Below are positions 52,001-62,579 of a stretch of 64,000 nt of DNA, in pieces. The position numbers were made by a program, and so were the translations under genes. Origin of the DNA: Bicyclus anynana (taxonomy: Eukaryota; Arthropoda; Insecta; Lepidoptera; Nymphalidae). How positions within the stretch are numbered: the first letter of the stretch is position 1; the number at the start of each line of letters is the position of its first letter. The notes beneath the pieces are model-generated. The model made no database searches. It was not told the origin of the DNA and saw only the letters and a program-made list of their open reading frames with translations. The DNA is taken from positions 18,303,572 through 18,367,571 of the forward strand of contig NC_069086.1 of the NCBI RefSeq assembly GCF_947172395.1. The letters run 5' to 3'.

Positions 52001-55000
52001 CTCGGCAGGGTCGGGCAGCTTCGGGACAGTGTACAAGGCGCACTGGCACGGGCCCGTCGCCGTCAAGACGCTCAACGTCAAGACTCCCACGCCTGCGCAG
52101 CTGCAGGCCTTCAAGAACGAGGTGAGCAATGACGTCACATTTCTATTATTACTTCGACTATTTTTTACGCTCGCCCCTCCCTTGTCTTCCCTCCCATGCC
52201 ATGTCGAAAACCCACCACAAGAGAAGTGTTTTAAGATCGAGACAACTGGTACTTCGATCTCCATACATTGTCCCAAAATTCATTTGTTTCCTAGTTACCC
52301 TGTTATATACAGGTGAAACAATTCAATCAACTTACAGGTATCAAGTTTGTATCTTTCTTTCGTACTATTACAATGAAAGAGCAATGCATGCCATCTTCGT
52401 TGTTTTGACTTGTGATAGGAATACTGAGAAACATTTTTTGAACAAAAGTTATTCCTTAGCGCGCATTGTAGGCCTGTGGGTGAGGTCGCAGTTATATCCA
52501 CTTGTCACGCTCCCTCAGGTGGCAGTGCTGCGCAAGACGCGGCACTGCAACATCCTGCTGTTCATGGGCTGCGTGTCGAAGCCGTCGCTCGCCATCGTGA
52601 CGCAGTGGTGCGAGGGCTCGTCGCTGTACCAGCACCTGCACGTGCTGGAGACGCCGCTGCCGATGCTGTACCTCATCGACGTGGCGCGCCAGACCGCGCA
52701 GGGCATGGACTACCTGCACGCCAAGAACATTATACACAGGTGTGTTGTGCTGCACCGTATGCACCCTGCTGCATCATCGTGATCCAGTGGTGCGAGGGCT
52801 CGTCGTTATTGGTCGACAATTGTCTTCGTCTCGTCTCAAGATACGTCGTATATCTTAGGCTTACTGGTGAACTTTGTCATTCTGAGCTTTGAGATATTTA
52901 ACCCTTCTATTTTTGGCAAAAGGAGCGCATGGTAGGTACGAGGTACGTTTGCACCACGTACCTTATGGGCCATGCTGTCTTTTGAGGGTCTGGCACTAGT
53001 ATAGACATCATTTATTGCCAAGCCGCCCGCGGCTCCCTGGAATTTGAAGGGTTAATGTGGTTTATTGTGAACGTAAATTGAACAAGAGTTATTCTATTTC
53101 ATATTTTAGTTCGTTCATGTAATCAATTAATTACGTTTCAGGGACCTGAAATCAAATAATATATTCTTAAGAGACGACTGGTCGGTCAAAATTGGCGACT
53201 TCGGACTTGCCACGGCCAAAGTGCGGTGGTCAGGTGAGTGTTATGTAGTATACGTATTTAAACACTAATAGCATTTTTAACGTGACTTTCCCAATTAATC
53301 GGATTTTTACCCATTATATAAAATGTCATTGTTACATAGTAGATAACAACCTGATAACACACACTTCATAGTGCATGCAAGAAATGTGTCCTACAAAATC
53401 CTTTATCTATCTGCCGCGTTTGCTTGTAACACAGGCAACAGTACCCCTCTGACCGGAACACAGTAATGGTTGACAAGAACTGATATAATATGGACGAATG
53501 ATGACGAGGTCGTAATGGTACGCAGACTCGTCGACGCTGGGCGGCGTGCAGTGGCAGCAGCCGACGGGCTCCATCCTGTGGATGGCGCCGGAGGTGATCC
53601 GCATGGACGAGCCGGTGCCCTACACGTTCCGCTCCGACGTGTACGCGTACGGCGTCGTGCTGTTCGAGCTGATGGCCGGCGAGCTGCCCTACAACCACCT
53701 CAACAACAAGGACCAGGTGACTTGACTTCCACTGAACAACTACCGATTCATTAAATCAACCCTCATCAAGCACTTTGCAAATTGAGTCCATACAAAGTAT
53801 AAAGACGGTTTTATCTCTGCTTGGGTAAATATCAAAGGCTGTATGATGGGCTTGGGCGAGTGCAGAAGCATCGCCTGATGAGGCTCGAAGGCTGAAAACA
53901 GGGCGGAACGACTCTAAGGGACCCACGTCTGGGTGACGTCAGATATCGGGGACCTCGTCGCCGGCGAAGACGCTGTGTAGCTTGTGTTTGTGTTGCCTGG
54001 GAAGCGTTGTCGCTCGTTATGCCGTCGTCAGAATCGTAAAGGACGTTTTTCGGGCGTTTACGATCAGCGTTAAAATCGGGGGTATAGTTGCAAGTCTCAA
54101 CCATTAGTATGTTGGGGTGGGTGGCAGCTCTCTCAAAATAAGTTTTCGGGAGCTGTTTCATATTGGGCTTTTGTAGGGAACCACAATAGTCTCTAATTTC
54201 TATGTTAAGCAGTTTACGCTCGAGTAAGCCGTATGGCGCCGCCTCTGGGTTCGACTGCCGCCGCCCCCCGCCTGATGCCGGCGCTCGCGCAGCTCGGCGC
54301 GCTGGGTTTGCTCGCAGGCGTGCGCAGTCACGTCCATTTTCGGGTGCGGGGCGCACGCTTTTGACGGGAAGGTAGTACACGGAGCTCGCCGCTTTGGAGT
54401 GTTTTTTTTTAGGTTTCCGTGTGACCTTTTTGTTGCGTTGAGACGTTATTGTAGCCTACTTTGACGAAGTTAAGCGCGTGTGTCTAGTGTCGAACGCTGT
54501 ACTAAACGTTAGGTTTTGGTGATCCGTGGGTCGCTTTTGAACTAATTTTTGTCGCGACACGGGTTATATATTGCCTTGAACAGCTCAACTTTGTGCGGTT
54601 TTGTCGGGATATTTGGACATTTAAGTGTATCGTGGTTGGTCGCGGCTAGCTGTTGGCGGGTGATACATTGAAACACACCATCTTTCGATCTACACAAACC
54701 TAACCAACTCTGCATATAGCCCGTCAGCTAGGGTCAACCAACCGAGGTCAACTCTCGACCTTTAGACCGTAAATCTTTCATTGCCTATTGATCTAAACGA
54801 TTCTTTGAAGGCTCTCGATTCACGGTGCCATCGCCGTATTTCGAGCACCCGTTCTTCCCCGTTGGGGCATCTGATGGGCCCATGTCTCTACTTGTGAGGG
54901 AAGTCGGAGGTTTGCCCACACGCTGTTATTACAAACCAAGCAGCGTCCATGGCTGGACGCATAAATCGGTTCTAAAGGGCCTGGAGGGGTTTTAGATTCG

Positions 55001-56364
55001 TTCGGGCCAACACTATTGTTACTATGGGACGGATCCAGGACTTATAGAGTGACCTTGCAGCAGAAGGATATACGTATAGACGGGTGGTTTTTGCGCCATA
55101 GTAGTGTGATGTGTGTCAGCAATTTAAAATGTAAAAAAAATACTATGGATTATGTTCCATGCCATGTATTTTCTTGCTATTCCTCGCGAAGAGCTGACTA
55201 ACTATTTAGTTCTGGCGCAGAATATAGTTAATATTGGCAGATCCTTCAAAAGGGCCGATGTGACGATGCCGACGTGACCGTTCCCAGATCCTGTGGATGG
55301 TGGGGCGCGGGCTGCTGCGGCCGGACGTGCGGCGCCTGCGCCAGGACGCGCCGCAAGCGCTGAAGCGGCTGTTCGAGGACTGCATCAAGTTCGACCGCGA
55401 GCAGCGGCCGCTGTTCCGGCAGATCCTGGCGTCGCTGGAGTCCATGCTGCGCGCCATGCCCAAGATCACGCGCAGCGCGTCGGAGCCCAGCCTCAGCCGG
55501 CAGCTGCACGCGTCGGACGACTACCTCAGCTACAGCTGCGCCTCGCCCAAGACGCCCGTCAACTTCCAGTTCAACACCGACACCAGCTTCCCCGCCTTCT
55601 ATGGGTGAGTTGACAATCACTTTCTTTACCTTTTATGGTGGAGTTGAAAATTCTTCACCAACCTTATCAATTTCTAGTTCAAGATCATACTATGTTTCCT
55701 GCCTTTTATGGGTATGCATAAACATCCCTCGTATATTTTAAACGACTTTAAAAATTCCATACTGCGCACTATGCCAAAGATCATACACAGCAGCTCAGAA
55801 CCGAACCTAAGCAGACATCTGCGCCTCGCCGAAGAGTTTCCCTGCCTTCTATGGTCATATTTTCTGTCTATTTTGACAATTCTTCACCTCACCAAAGATG
55901 CCTGTCAGTTTCCAGTTCAAGACCAATACTAGTTTCCCTGATATGTATATGTGAGTTGACAAAAAATTTCTTCGCCATTTATGGGCGCGTTAAAAATTCT
56001 TTACCTCACAAAGACAAAGACGTGTATCAATTCAAGTTAACGATTATTTTAGTCTCCATTTATGGGTGAAAATTCATCACCTCACCGATAACCTTGTCAA
56101 GTTCCAGTGTACACCAAAACCAGTTTCCCCACTTTTTATGAGTAAATTTAAAATTATTATTTGCACTGAAGACTCAGAATGCTCAGAAAGAAACTGAACT
56201 GTGCTCCATAAACACGGAGTCAAAAGGCTTGAGATTCTAGATGTATTTTTTTTTTAGATGGAATTAGAAAAACAATTAAATGTGCATTCAGTAAACAGAA
56301 ATTTAAATTGAAATGATGTATATCTCATTGCAGCATCCCAGTGCCTAACCAACGACACACATAG
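46059..56364 (+). CDS. Raf: Raf serine/threonine kinase (pole hole / BRAF orthologue)
   Basis: Raf binds GTP-loaded Ras and phosphorylates MEK in the ERK pathway. Thirteen exons join in phase to 746 aa: 46059-46637, 47985-48176, 48443-48546, 49606-49650 (candidate cassette), 50648-50765, 51426-51521, 51642-51783, 52009-52121, 52519-52739, 53142-53233, 53526-53716, 55288-55604 and 56334-56364. Features in order: VTRENIDALNAKFAGLQ (about 53-69), Ras-binding domain (128-205), C1 zinc finger (H210, C223, C226, C236, C239, H244, C247, C255), 14-3-3 site RSNSAP (S322), SYDDW acidic stretch, G-loop GSGSFG (426-431), VAVK (K445), HRDLKSNN (D538), DFG (556-558), GSILWMAPEVIRM, and C-terminal RSASEP (S696) with SPKTPV. 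The ATG at 46059 was chosen; no other ATG continues the conserved start. The acceptor at 50648 is weak. The residue after DFGLAT is Ala, where human BRAF has Val600. Confidence 0.95.
47040..47760. other. Raf intron 1, unassigned stretch
   Basis: GC-moderate text with 'ccagacccggcatgtcattt' and 'caagaagagcagggctacat' could be an old retroelement, but no motif is clear in any frame. Confidence 0.3.
48940..49265. repeat. Repeat fragments in Raf intron 3
   Basis: 'ggttgtgggatcaattcctg' near 49006 looks like a decayed tRNA-type B box. 'ggactcctaaactactcaac' followed by 'gggtaggatag...aggggtagggtaggg' (49205-49250) resembles the repeat-plus-TAGGG context at 3795-4145 and 22978-23105. Confidence 0.45.
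49606..49650 (+). CDS. Raf: Raf candidate cassette exon, 45 nt
   Basis: After an AG at 49604-49605 the frame completes a Lys and reads SASPAKKMKEFDVG; GT at 49651 begins a plausible donor (GTGAAT). Because 45 is a multiple of three and the phase is the same on both sides, the exon can be included or skipped without changing the frame. If the donor is not used the next codons are Trp and a stop (TGA at 49652-49654), which would give a protein with the Ras-binding and C1 domains but no kinase. Confidence 0.55.
50880..51125 (-). repeat. Interspersed repeat with 'ggggcccccggactacaggg'
   Basis: In Raf intron 5. Its minus strand matches 62075-62150 on the plus strand: 'ggactacaggggcccc', then 'aaagcaaaaattattaaaat'-like text. 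Confidence 0.6.
51130..51320 (+). repeat. Fragment related to the element at 53840-54400 (inverted)
   Basis: 'aacaagccacacagcgtctt' and 'agatccccgatttctaacgt' correspond to the minus strand of 53935-54005. It is in Raf intron 5 and probably belongs to a non-LTR retrotransposon 5' or ORF1 region. Confidence 0.5.
51805..51865 (-). repeat. RTE-like tail fragment in Raf intron 7
   Basis: Minus strand 'gtttggaagtcttcgcaaga' then 'tgtccagcaatggacagctg' is the last part of the same RTE-type C-terminus seen at 43612-43742. Confidence 0.6.
52773..52806 (+). repeat. Partial copy of the adjacent Raf kinase exon inside the intron
   Basis: 'catcgtgatccagtggtgcg' + 'agggctcgtcg' matches the exon at 52592-52624 ('catcgtgacgcagtggtgcg' + 'agggctcgtcg'). 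It begins about 33 nt after the donor at 52740. It cannot act as an exon on its own. Confidence 0.8.
53840..55060 (-). repeat. Probable 5' part of a non-LTR retrotransposon in Raf intron 11
   Basis: GC-rich, unlike normal introns here. The minus strand carries an open frame (54380-53832) with LYDSDDGITSDNASQATQTQ and a basic RLRRRRG, of the sort seen in ORF1 (gag-like) proteins. Upstream text such as 'gtcgcgacacgggttatata' may be its 5' leader. The piece at 51130-51320 is related. No reverse transcriptase is present. Confidence 0.45.
55629..56155 (+). repeat. Ladder of about five decayed copies of the 3' end of Raf exon 12
   Basis: Pieces ending at about 55712, 55858, 55955, 56070 and 56155 resemble the exon end '...cttccagttcaacaccgaca ... 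cttctatggg/tgagttgaca'. The longest (55758-55858) still reads ILRTMPKIIHSSSEPNLSRH, a form of the exon's ITRSASEPSLSRQ. They are AT-shifted and interrupted, so they look non-coding now. Confidence 0.8.
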
Positions 56365-58029
56365 TGGCGCGAGTGGCCGCCCTCCTGTGTCCGGTATCTG
56401 CACTTGTTTATACTCTACGCCACTTGTACGTCATCCATTGAATTGCGGATATACAATCAGTCAGTAACGTTTCTGTCATCGGTTATACTTAATTTGCTAC
56501 GCTGTGGCGTGGTGTGAACAACAAATGATTTGTACACTATAGTTTGTTCATTATAGGATGGTATGAGTGATAGGTCAACAGATATAATATAGCTTGGTAA
56601 ATTCGTTGATGACACTCCCATGATATGCGGGCGACGGGAGAAAGGACATCGCGGGTGTGAAGTTGTGCGCGCGGGGCATCGCTAGTGTTAAGAACGATGC
56701 CAAGCTATAGTAATATTTTCTTGTAAAATGTTTTACGGTTACCAGCAGGTCTAGCATTCAATTAACGACATATTATCTAGTGAAGAGAAATAGACAAAAA
56801 GTGGACCAATGCTGGCGGAGTTCTTCCAGTCTCTTTCGTCCCAACGCAATGATAAATAGCTGTATTTGCAGTTTTGTCGCTGTTGTTTGACGTTTGACTA
56901 TTTTTCTTTTAATGAGATATATTGTTGTTCGCTTGTTAGGCCTACTGCTTTGTTGTCATATAAAAATGACATTAGTAAATTATTTTACTTTATAAAAAAT
57001 CTCCTCTTAGAATTACAAAAAAATCTTTGATTTTTATAGTTTTCCAACATATCTTTTTTTTTAATTATTTTTATTGATACCTAAATTATGGCTCCAGACC
57101 GTTAATTGATATATTTTACTATTTGTTTTAAATAACTACAACACATACAGTCCTACAATGAACACACTATGGGTTGATACCTCGTAACCGGACAATGTCG
57201 ACCATTTGATGTATTATTTATTTCAACATTGTATATAATTTTTAGTCCAGTAATCTTAAATTAAATGCTTCTTTTGCTTAAAAATTTGATTAGACATTTG
57301 GATTACACCCATCTACAATCATTATTGTGAGTCTCTTAACCAAGAATTTCAGATGGATTCGGAACTTTTATCCATTACAGGAACTTTGATTGCTAAAACC
57401 GCTTTGTATTCCATTATTATGGTTGTTTATAAATTATTAAGTTCAATTATTATTTGAATAACGACCTACCACTGCGTTTTGAAAGTAAAACTTGGTAAAT
57501 ATTTACTGAGACATCACAGTATTGATTGTCAATACGGGTGTAAGACGAATGCTGTGAAAACGCTGTGCGTGACAGATATGTGATAAAACAAATTGTAAAT
57601 TTAGGTTTTTAATTTAAACGTTTTGACACATTTTTAACAGAAAACTATCACTCAGCCAAATGACAAGTATTCTTTGTGTGATAATCAAAATGAGAGTGAT
57701 GAATTTTCAATGGACATGAGCTGGATGCTCGGGCTTCATATTTTGATTGTTACTACTTTGAGAGCTTACGGAGAGATTAACTTTAGCCCCAACAAAAATA
57801 TGTAGTCTTTTATAAGAGTTTTGGACCTGTCAATGTCCAATATAACTTTAAATAATCATGTCTTTAAATAATAATATTTATTAAGTTGATCCTCAACTTA
57901 ATAAATCTTTTAAGACATCATCATATTGGTATTGTCAACCTCCTGAAATCTTTAATTAGATAAGTATGAGTAACTTTTCAACAGTGCTAATAATAAACGA
58001 ATACTTATTTAAAAATATTACATATTTTT

Positions 58030-58345
58030 ACGGTCTCCGTGACGCAGTAGTATGCGCGGTGGATTTACAAAACTGAGGTCCTGGGCCTGGTTCAATCCCC
58101 GGCTGGGCAGATTGAGATTCTCTTAATTGGGAGGCTTCGGCTGTGGCTAGTTACCATCCTACCGGCAAAGACATACCGCCAAGCAATTTAGCGTTCCGGT
58201 ACGATGCCGTGTAGAAACCGAAAGGGGTGTGGATTTTCAACCTCCTAACAAGTTAGCCCGCTTCCATCTTATACTGCATCATCACTAACCATCAGGTGAG
58301 ATTGTAGTCAAGGGTTAACTTGTAAAGAAAACTAAAAAAAAAACA
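58030..58345 (+). mobile_element. SINE family B copy
   Basis: Head 'ggtctccgtgacgcagtagt' (A box) and 'cctggttcaatccccggct' (B box); body 'ggctagttaccatcctaccg' and 'gcgttccggtacgatgccg'; tail 'accatcaggtgagattgtag' + 'tcaagggttaacttgta' + A-run. It is the most complete copy of this family in the window. Confidence 0.8.
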
Positions 58346-58782
58346 AACACAATTTAACCATGTGATTCGTAGTCCCTTCATAAGTTCTCATTGTATGAGG
58401 AATCGACAAATTTAGACACGTATCTTGATGCAACTGATAGTTCGTAAGAGGCTGTAAATATTGTAATCGTAAGCGATATACGACATCCGTGTTATATTAT
58501 CTGTGCCGTTAGTGTGGATTTACAAGTGGACAGACAAACATCCGACGTTTAGTATCGACCAAACGTGACGGTGACGTCACATCTGCAGAAAGGACGGGCT
58601 GGCATAATAGACCCATCGCTTTTTTTTTTCTCGAAATCCCAGTGCTCTACGATAGTGTTAGGTATTAGGACACAGATGAACTGGAATTGTCAAATAATAT
58701 GGTCCCCAATGTGTCATTAACGAATTTTTTGTTTGTTATTAACGATTTTTTTTTTTGTTTGTCAATAACGAATTTTTTGTTA

Positions 58783-58932
58783 ATGAAACACGGCTAAAAC
58801 TCACGTGATATTAGGTCGGAGTATGCCCGACTAATTTCGAACCCATACGGGGCCCTTAGTCATGAGCTTAGCCTTAGGTTCGAAACTAGTTGGGCATAGA
58901 ACCTAATATCACGTGAGTTTTAGTCGTGTTTC
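58783..58932. repeat. 150-bp foldback element between short direct repeats
   Basis: The left arm 'tgaaacacggctaaaactca' + 'cgtgatattaggt' is mirrored by 'acctaatatcacgtgagttt' + 'tagtcgtgtttca'. Arms of about 60 bp surround 'ggggcccttagtcatgagc'. Both sides carry copies of 'cattaacgaattttttg'. Confidence 0.85.
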
Positions 58933-59426
58933 ATAATATATTAATATGAATAACAAATTTTTTGTTTGTCATTAACGAATTTTTTGTTCGTCCAAGTGTC
59001 TATCTGTGTGTATGTGTCCCATACATAATATTTGCATCATGCGCCGCGATTAAAAAAAAATGGTTGATTATGCCAGCTGCCGTATAAAAAAGTTTGAACC
59101 CCATACAGATCGAGTCGTCGTCAATTTGTCAACTTGACAACTCGCACTAGAGGCTCCGGACGCTTTAAATAAATGTTTGTTACAAATTCATGGTACATTT
59201 GTGATCCTTAATTTACACATTTTTGTCTTTATAGTGTAATTTGTAAATTAACCGCCGAGCCACCTCTTTGTCGCATAACTAATTAACAAGACAATACCAA
59301 AAGTGTAAACTAAATTGACATCTGTAAAAATAGTGTACTACATTAGCTGTCAATTTAGTGTATAGTGAATAGCCTTAGTGGCTTTTGAAACACTCGTGTC
59401 TCATAGACCAGTATTAGTAGAGGATC

Positions 59427-59699
59427 CCAATTAGAAATGACCTTCACCCATTTGTTTAATGGATGAAAGTATATATAAAATTGAACTTGTTAAACAAATT
59501 ATAGCGAATAGTAGCCATAAAAATCCTGGCCAAACTATTACTAAAGTCGCAAAGCTTTGGTAACAACTATGATCCTTGCAGCTACAATCCAGAAAATCAA
59601 TACAAGTAAAACCTACTCGCAATATGTTTTTAACATACTAAACTTGATATAAAATACTTTTCATATTAAATAGATGGGTGAAGGTCGTTTCTAATTCCG
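59427..59699. mobile_element. Probable MITE with ~60-bp terminal inverted repeats
   Basis: 'ccaattagaaatgaccttca' + 'cccatttgtttaatgg' at the left is the inverse of 'tattaaatagatgggtgaag' + 'gtcgtttctaattcc' at the right; similarity continues inward. The internal ~150 bp has no coding potential. Confidence 0.65.
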
Positions 59700-59794
59700 C
59701 TCTTGGACTTAATATCTCATGCGATAAAGTTGTGCTCCTACATTGAGGCTGCTTTCTGGTTGATACATTTGAGGGGAAAATTTCAAGTAAACGT

Positions 59795-59925
59795 GTAGAA
59801 ACTGAAAGGGTTGTGGATTTCATCCTCCTCCTAACAAGTTAGCCCGCTTCCGTCTTAGATTGCATCATCACTTACCATCAGGTGAGATTGTAGTCAAGGG
59901 CTAACTTGTAAAGAATTGAAAAAAA
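59795..59925 (+). repeat. SINE family B tail copy
   Basis: 'aacgtgtagaaactgaaagg', 'aacaagttagcccgcttccg' and 'accatcaggtgagattgtag' match 58205-58325. The head is absent. Confidence 0.7.
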
Positions 59926-61371
59926 ATACCTGTCGTAATCCTTTTCACAACGAATTTTAGTTTTGTAAAACCTATCAAATTTGGGTTAAATTGTTTAACT
60001 ATATCTGTTCTTAATGTCATTGGCGGACTTTTTTTTTTTGGAAAAAATTTGATTGATATATGAAAACATTTTATTTGTCTTGATTATTATTGGTTGTGGT
60101 TGTATTATATTATTTATAACTAGTTGATGCCCAATGACAAAATGACATATGTATGTATGCTTAGATGAAATGTTGTATGTTTGCTTGAAACTTTGCACAG
60201 GTAAAGACATCAGAAAGTGGCCCATTGAAAATGTGAAAATAGTGTCATAACTTCATTTTTAAACCAGTAAATTAGTGCCTTTAAATAATTGAAAATTTCG
60301 AAATTAAACTATTTGTATTCACTCGTATGCAATAGATTGACAAATAGATCACTATCTGAGGGTGTGGTCGTAAGATACGGTAGTCGTATTCTTGGCGTTA
60401 CGATGGAAACACACTTTACAAGCGGCCAGAACTTGACACTTAGTTTTTAAGGATGTATATCGAAAATGTAACCCACGTTTACTTCTATCGTACCAACGCG
60501 TCCATTTCCTCGATGCTTTTAGGAGACATTAAAAATAATTAATATAATTCTCATTTCGAAATTTGATCGCAAGTTGTATTACCGACGACGATGATATACC
60601 TGCTGATTCGGCTGCACACAATACATATGTATCCTCGTTATAGTACGCGTTAGCTTCGCCAAGCGATTTAGCGTTCTGGTACGATGCCGCGTAGACGAGG
60701 TAAATATATCGTACTCCTTTCAAGTTTGCGCGTTATTAAGTATTATGATGAAATTTTGTGTTCAGCCAAATTAGTAAGTTTAAATAAAAAACAAAGATCA
60801 AAGGAAAGTGATATTGCTTACAAACGCGAGCTCACTCTATAATGTTGTGTGTATTTTTGTCTAATTTAATCCATTTGCGGTATTTTAAAATCTAAAATAT
60901 TTCAACTCTATTATTTATTATTCTGTGTACAGTGTATTATTTTCCTTTGCTCTATGTTTGGAAGGTGATACTTAATGGTCATGACGCATAATAATGTTAA
61001 AAAGTATTATTTGTATAAATTAGTTAGATCCCAAGCTTGGGTCATCGGAGTGTAAGGACAGGGGCGCACTTTGAACACGAGATGCCACCTTCAATGTGTT
61101 GGACAACACAGCGTCGCGTGTTTTAAGTGTGATTCCATCTTAAGTAAAATGAAGGGTCATTGTAAATAAATTATTGTAATTACTCTAGCTTAATGTCGGT
61201 TTAAGAACCTTGTGTATACATTATTATCATAATTTTACTGCATAACTATTGTAAGGAACACAATAAATTATTGTTTCAATTTATATGTGGTTTTCTTATT
61301 GTAAAGAAGTAAGTTTTTACAAGTTTGCATCAACATCACAGGGGCAGGTCTCCTTCGCAATAGGAGTTATT

Positions 61372-61630
61372 TTGACGGCCCCCGCGGTGCAGTGGTACGT
61401 ATCGGGCGTATTTACCAGGCGGAGGTCCTGGGTTCGATTGCCCGCTGGGTCTATTGAAGTTTTCTTAATTGGTCTGGGTAATGGGAGGCTTCAAACGTGG
61501 CTAGTTACCACCCCACCGGCAAATGCTTACCACCAAGTGATTTAGCGTTCCGGTACAATGTGTAGAAACAGAAAGGGGCCTTAACTAACCGCGCGGGTTA
61601 ACTTGTTGTTAGCCCGCTAGTTTAGTTGTT
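61372..61630 (+). mobile_element. SINE family B copy, tail altered
   Basis: Head 'ggcccccgcggtgcagtggt' and 'ctgggttcgattgcccgctg'; body 'gggaggcttcaaacgtggct' and 'tttagcgttccggtacaatg'. It lies right after the AATAAA at 61262. Confidence 0.75.
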
Positions 61631-61744
61631 TTAAAGAATAAAATAAAAAATAATTTAGAGCTTAGATCCACCGCGCTGCTCTGACGTCGGTTGGCGGGGT
61701 TAATGTGATAATATTTAACCCTTTGATCATCTCCTATCGCATAA

Positions 61745-61985
61745 TAGAGACGTGATAGCCTAGTGGATATGAACGCCGTCGATTCGGAGGGCGTTGGTTC
61801 GAATCCGGTCTTCCGCATGCACCTATAACTTTTCAGTTACGTGCATTTTAAGAAATTAAATACCATGTGTCTCAAACGGTGAAGGAAAAACACCGTGAGG
61901 AAAATTGCGTACCTACCTGAGAATTTTCTTAATTATCTGCGTGTGTAAAGTCAGCAAAATCCGCATTGAGTGTGGTGGCCTAAGT
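61745..61985 (+). repeat. SINE family A copy, diverged
   Basis: 'gacgtgatagcctagtggat', 'gttggttcgaatccggtctt' and 'tctcaaacggtgaaggaaaa'. It is more diverged than the other copies, and the tail is lost near 61985. Confidence 0.75.
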
Positions 61986-62074
61986 AATTAAGATAAATGA
62001 ACTTGGATTTAATGACCCGGATGAACGGCTTCTCGTGCTTTCCAAACTTTCCAGCTCCGAGTAGTGCTAACAGC

Positions 62075-62200
62075 ACTATTTAGGGGCCCGGACTACAGGG
62101 GCCCCATACTTGTGAAAGCAAAAATTATTAAAATGTAAACCCACAATCTTGTAGGTACCTACTCATAGACTTTTTACATCAAAAATTATAAATTAAAAAA
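62075..62200 (+). repeat. Copy of the 'ggactacaggggcccc' repeat
   Basis: Inverse of 50880-51125; the shared part is about 70 bp. Confidence 0.6.
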
Positions 62201-62494
62201 GCAAACTAATGATAACAAAATAATTACCTACCTACAAACGTTAGTATTTAGGTACATGGCAAACATAAAAATATATCGCAGTGAAGTCTGGATCTTGCTC
62301 GTCTGTAAGTAACTTTGGCTTGTTTGTTAGGAATATACTTCATACTTTTAAAACCAATATTAATCCCGGAATGGGAGGTCTGCTTTATAGTAACCACATT
62401 ACCATAGATTAATAGATAGTAACTAAAATTGGTCGGTTTTAAATTATAATTAAATGCTTATAAAAAGCTGGACTATTTCACATTCCCACATATC

Positions 62495-62567
62495 GTTTCC
62501 GTGGTGTAGCGGTTATCACATCTGCCTAACACGCAGAAGGCCCCCGGTTCGATCCCGGGCGGAAACA
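62495..62567 (+). tRNA. tRNA-Val: tRNA-Val(AAC)
   Basis: A 73-nt gene folds as a full cloverleaf: acceptor GTTTCCG/CGGAAAC, D-loop TAGCGGTTA (A box), anticodon arm TCTGC-CTAACAC-GCAGA with anticodon AAC, and T arm CCCGG-TTCGATC-CCGGG (B box). The discriminator is A (62567). A T-run from about 62571 is the Pol III terminator. It reads GTT valine codons, and there is no intron. Unlike the SINE heads nearby, all stems pair exactly. Confidence 0.97.
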
Positions 62568-62570
62568 AAT

Positions 62571-62579
62571 TTTTTTTTA
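62571..62579 (+). terminator. Pol III terminator of tRNA-Val
   Basis: A run of T residues begins four bases after the tRNA, the normal stop signal for RNA polymerase III. Confidence 0.85.

Larger units (their letters stand above)
56365..61285 (+). other. Raf: Probable Raf 3'UTR and downstream repeats
   Basis: No gene is seen. The canonical AATAAA at 61262-61267 followed by 'ttattgtttcaattta' is a good transcript end. A 4.9-kb 3'UTR is plausible but unproven; an earlier end is equally possible. The stretch contains SINE family B copies (58030-58345, 59795-59925, 60655-60705) and two inverted-repeat elements (58783-58932 and 59427-59699). Confidence 0.4.

Noticed and set aside
53832..54380. 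182-aa minus-strand frame in Raf intron 11 as a host gene
   Set aside because: A related, broken piece occurs at 51130-51320, so it is better explained as a retroelement ORF1 fragment.
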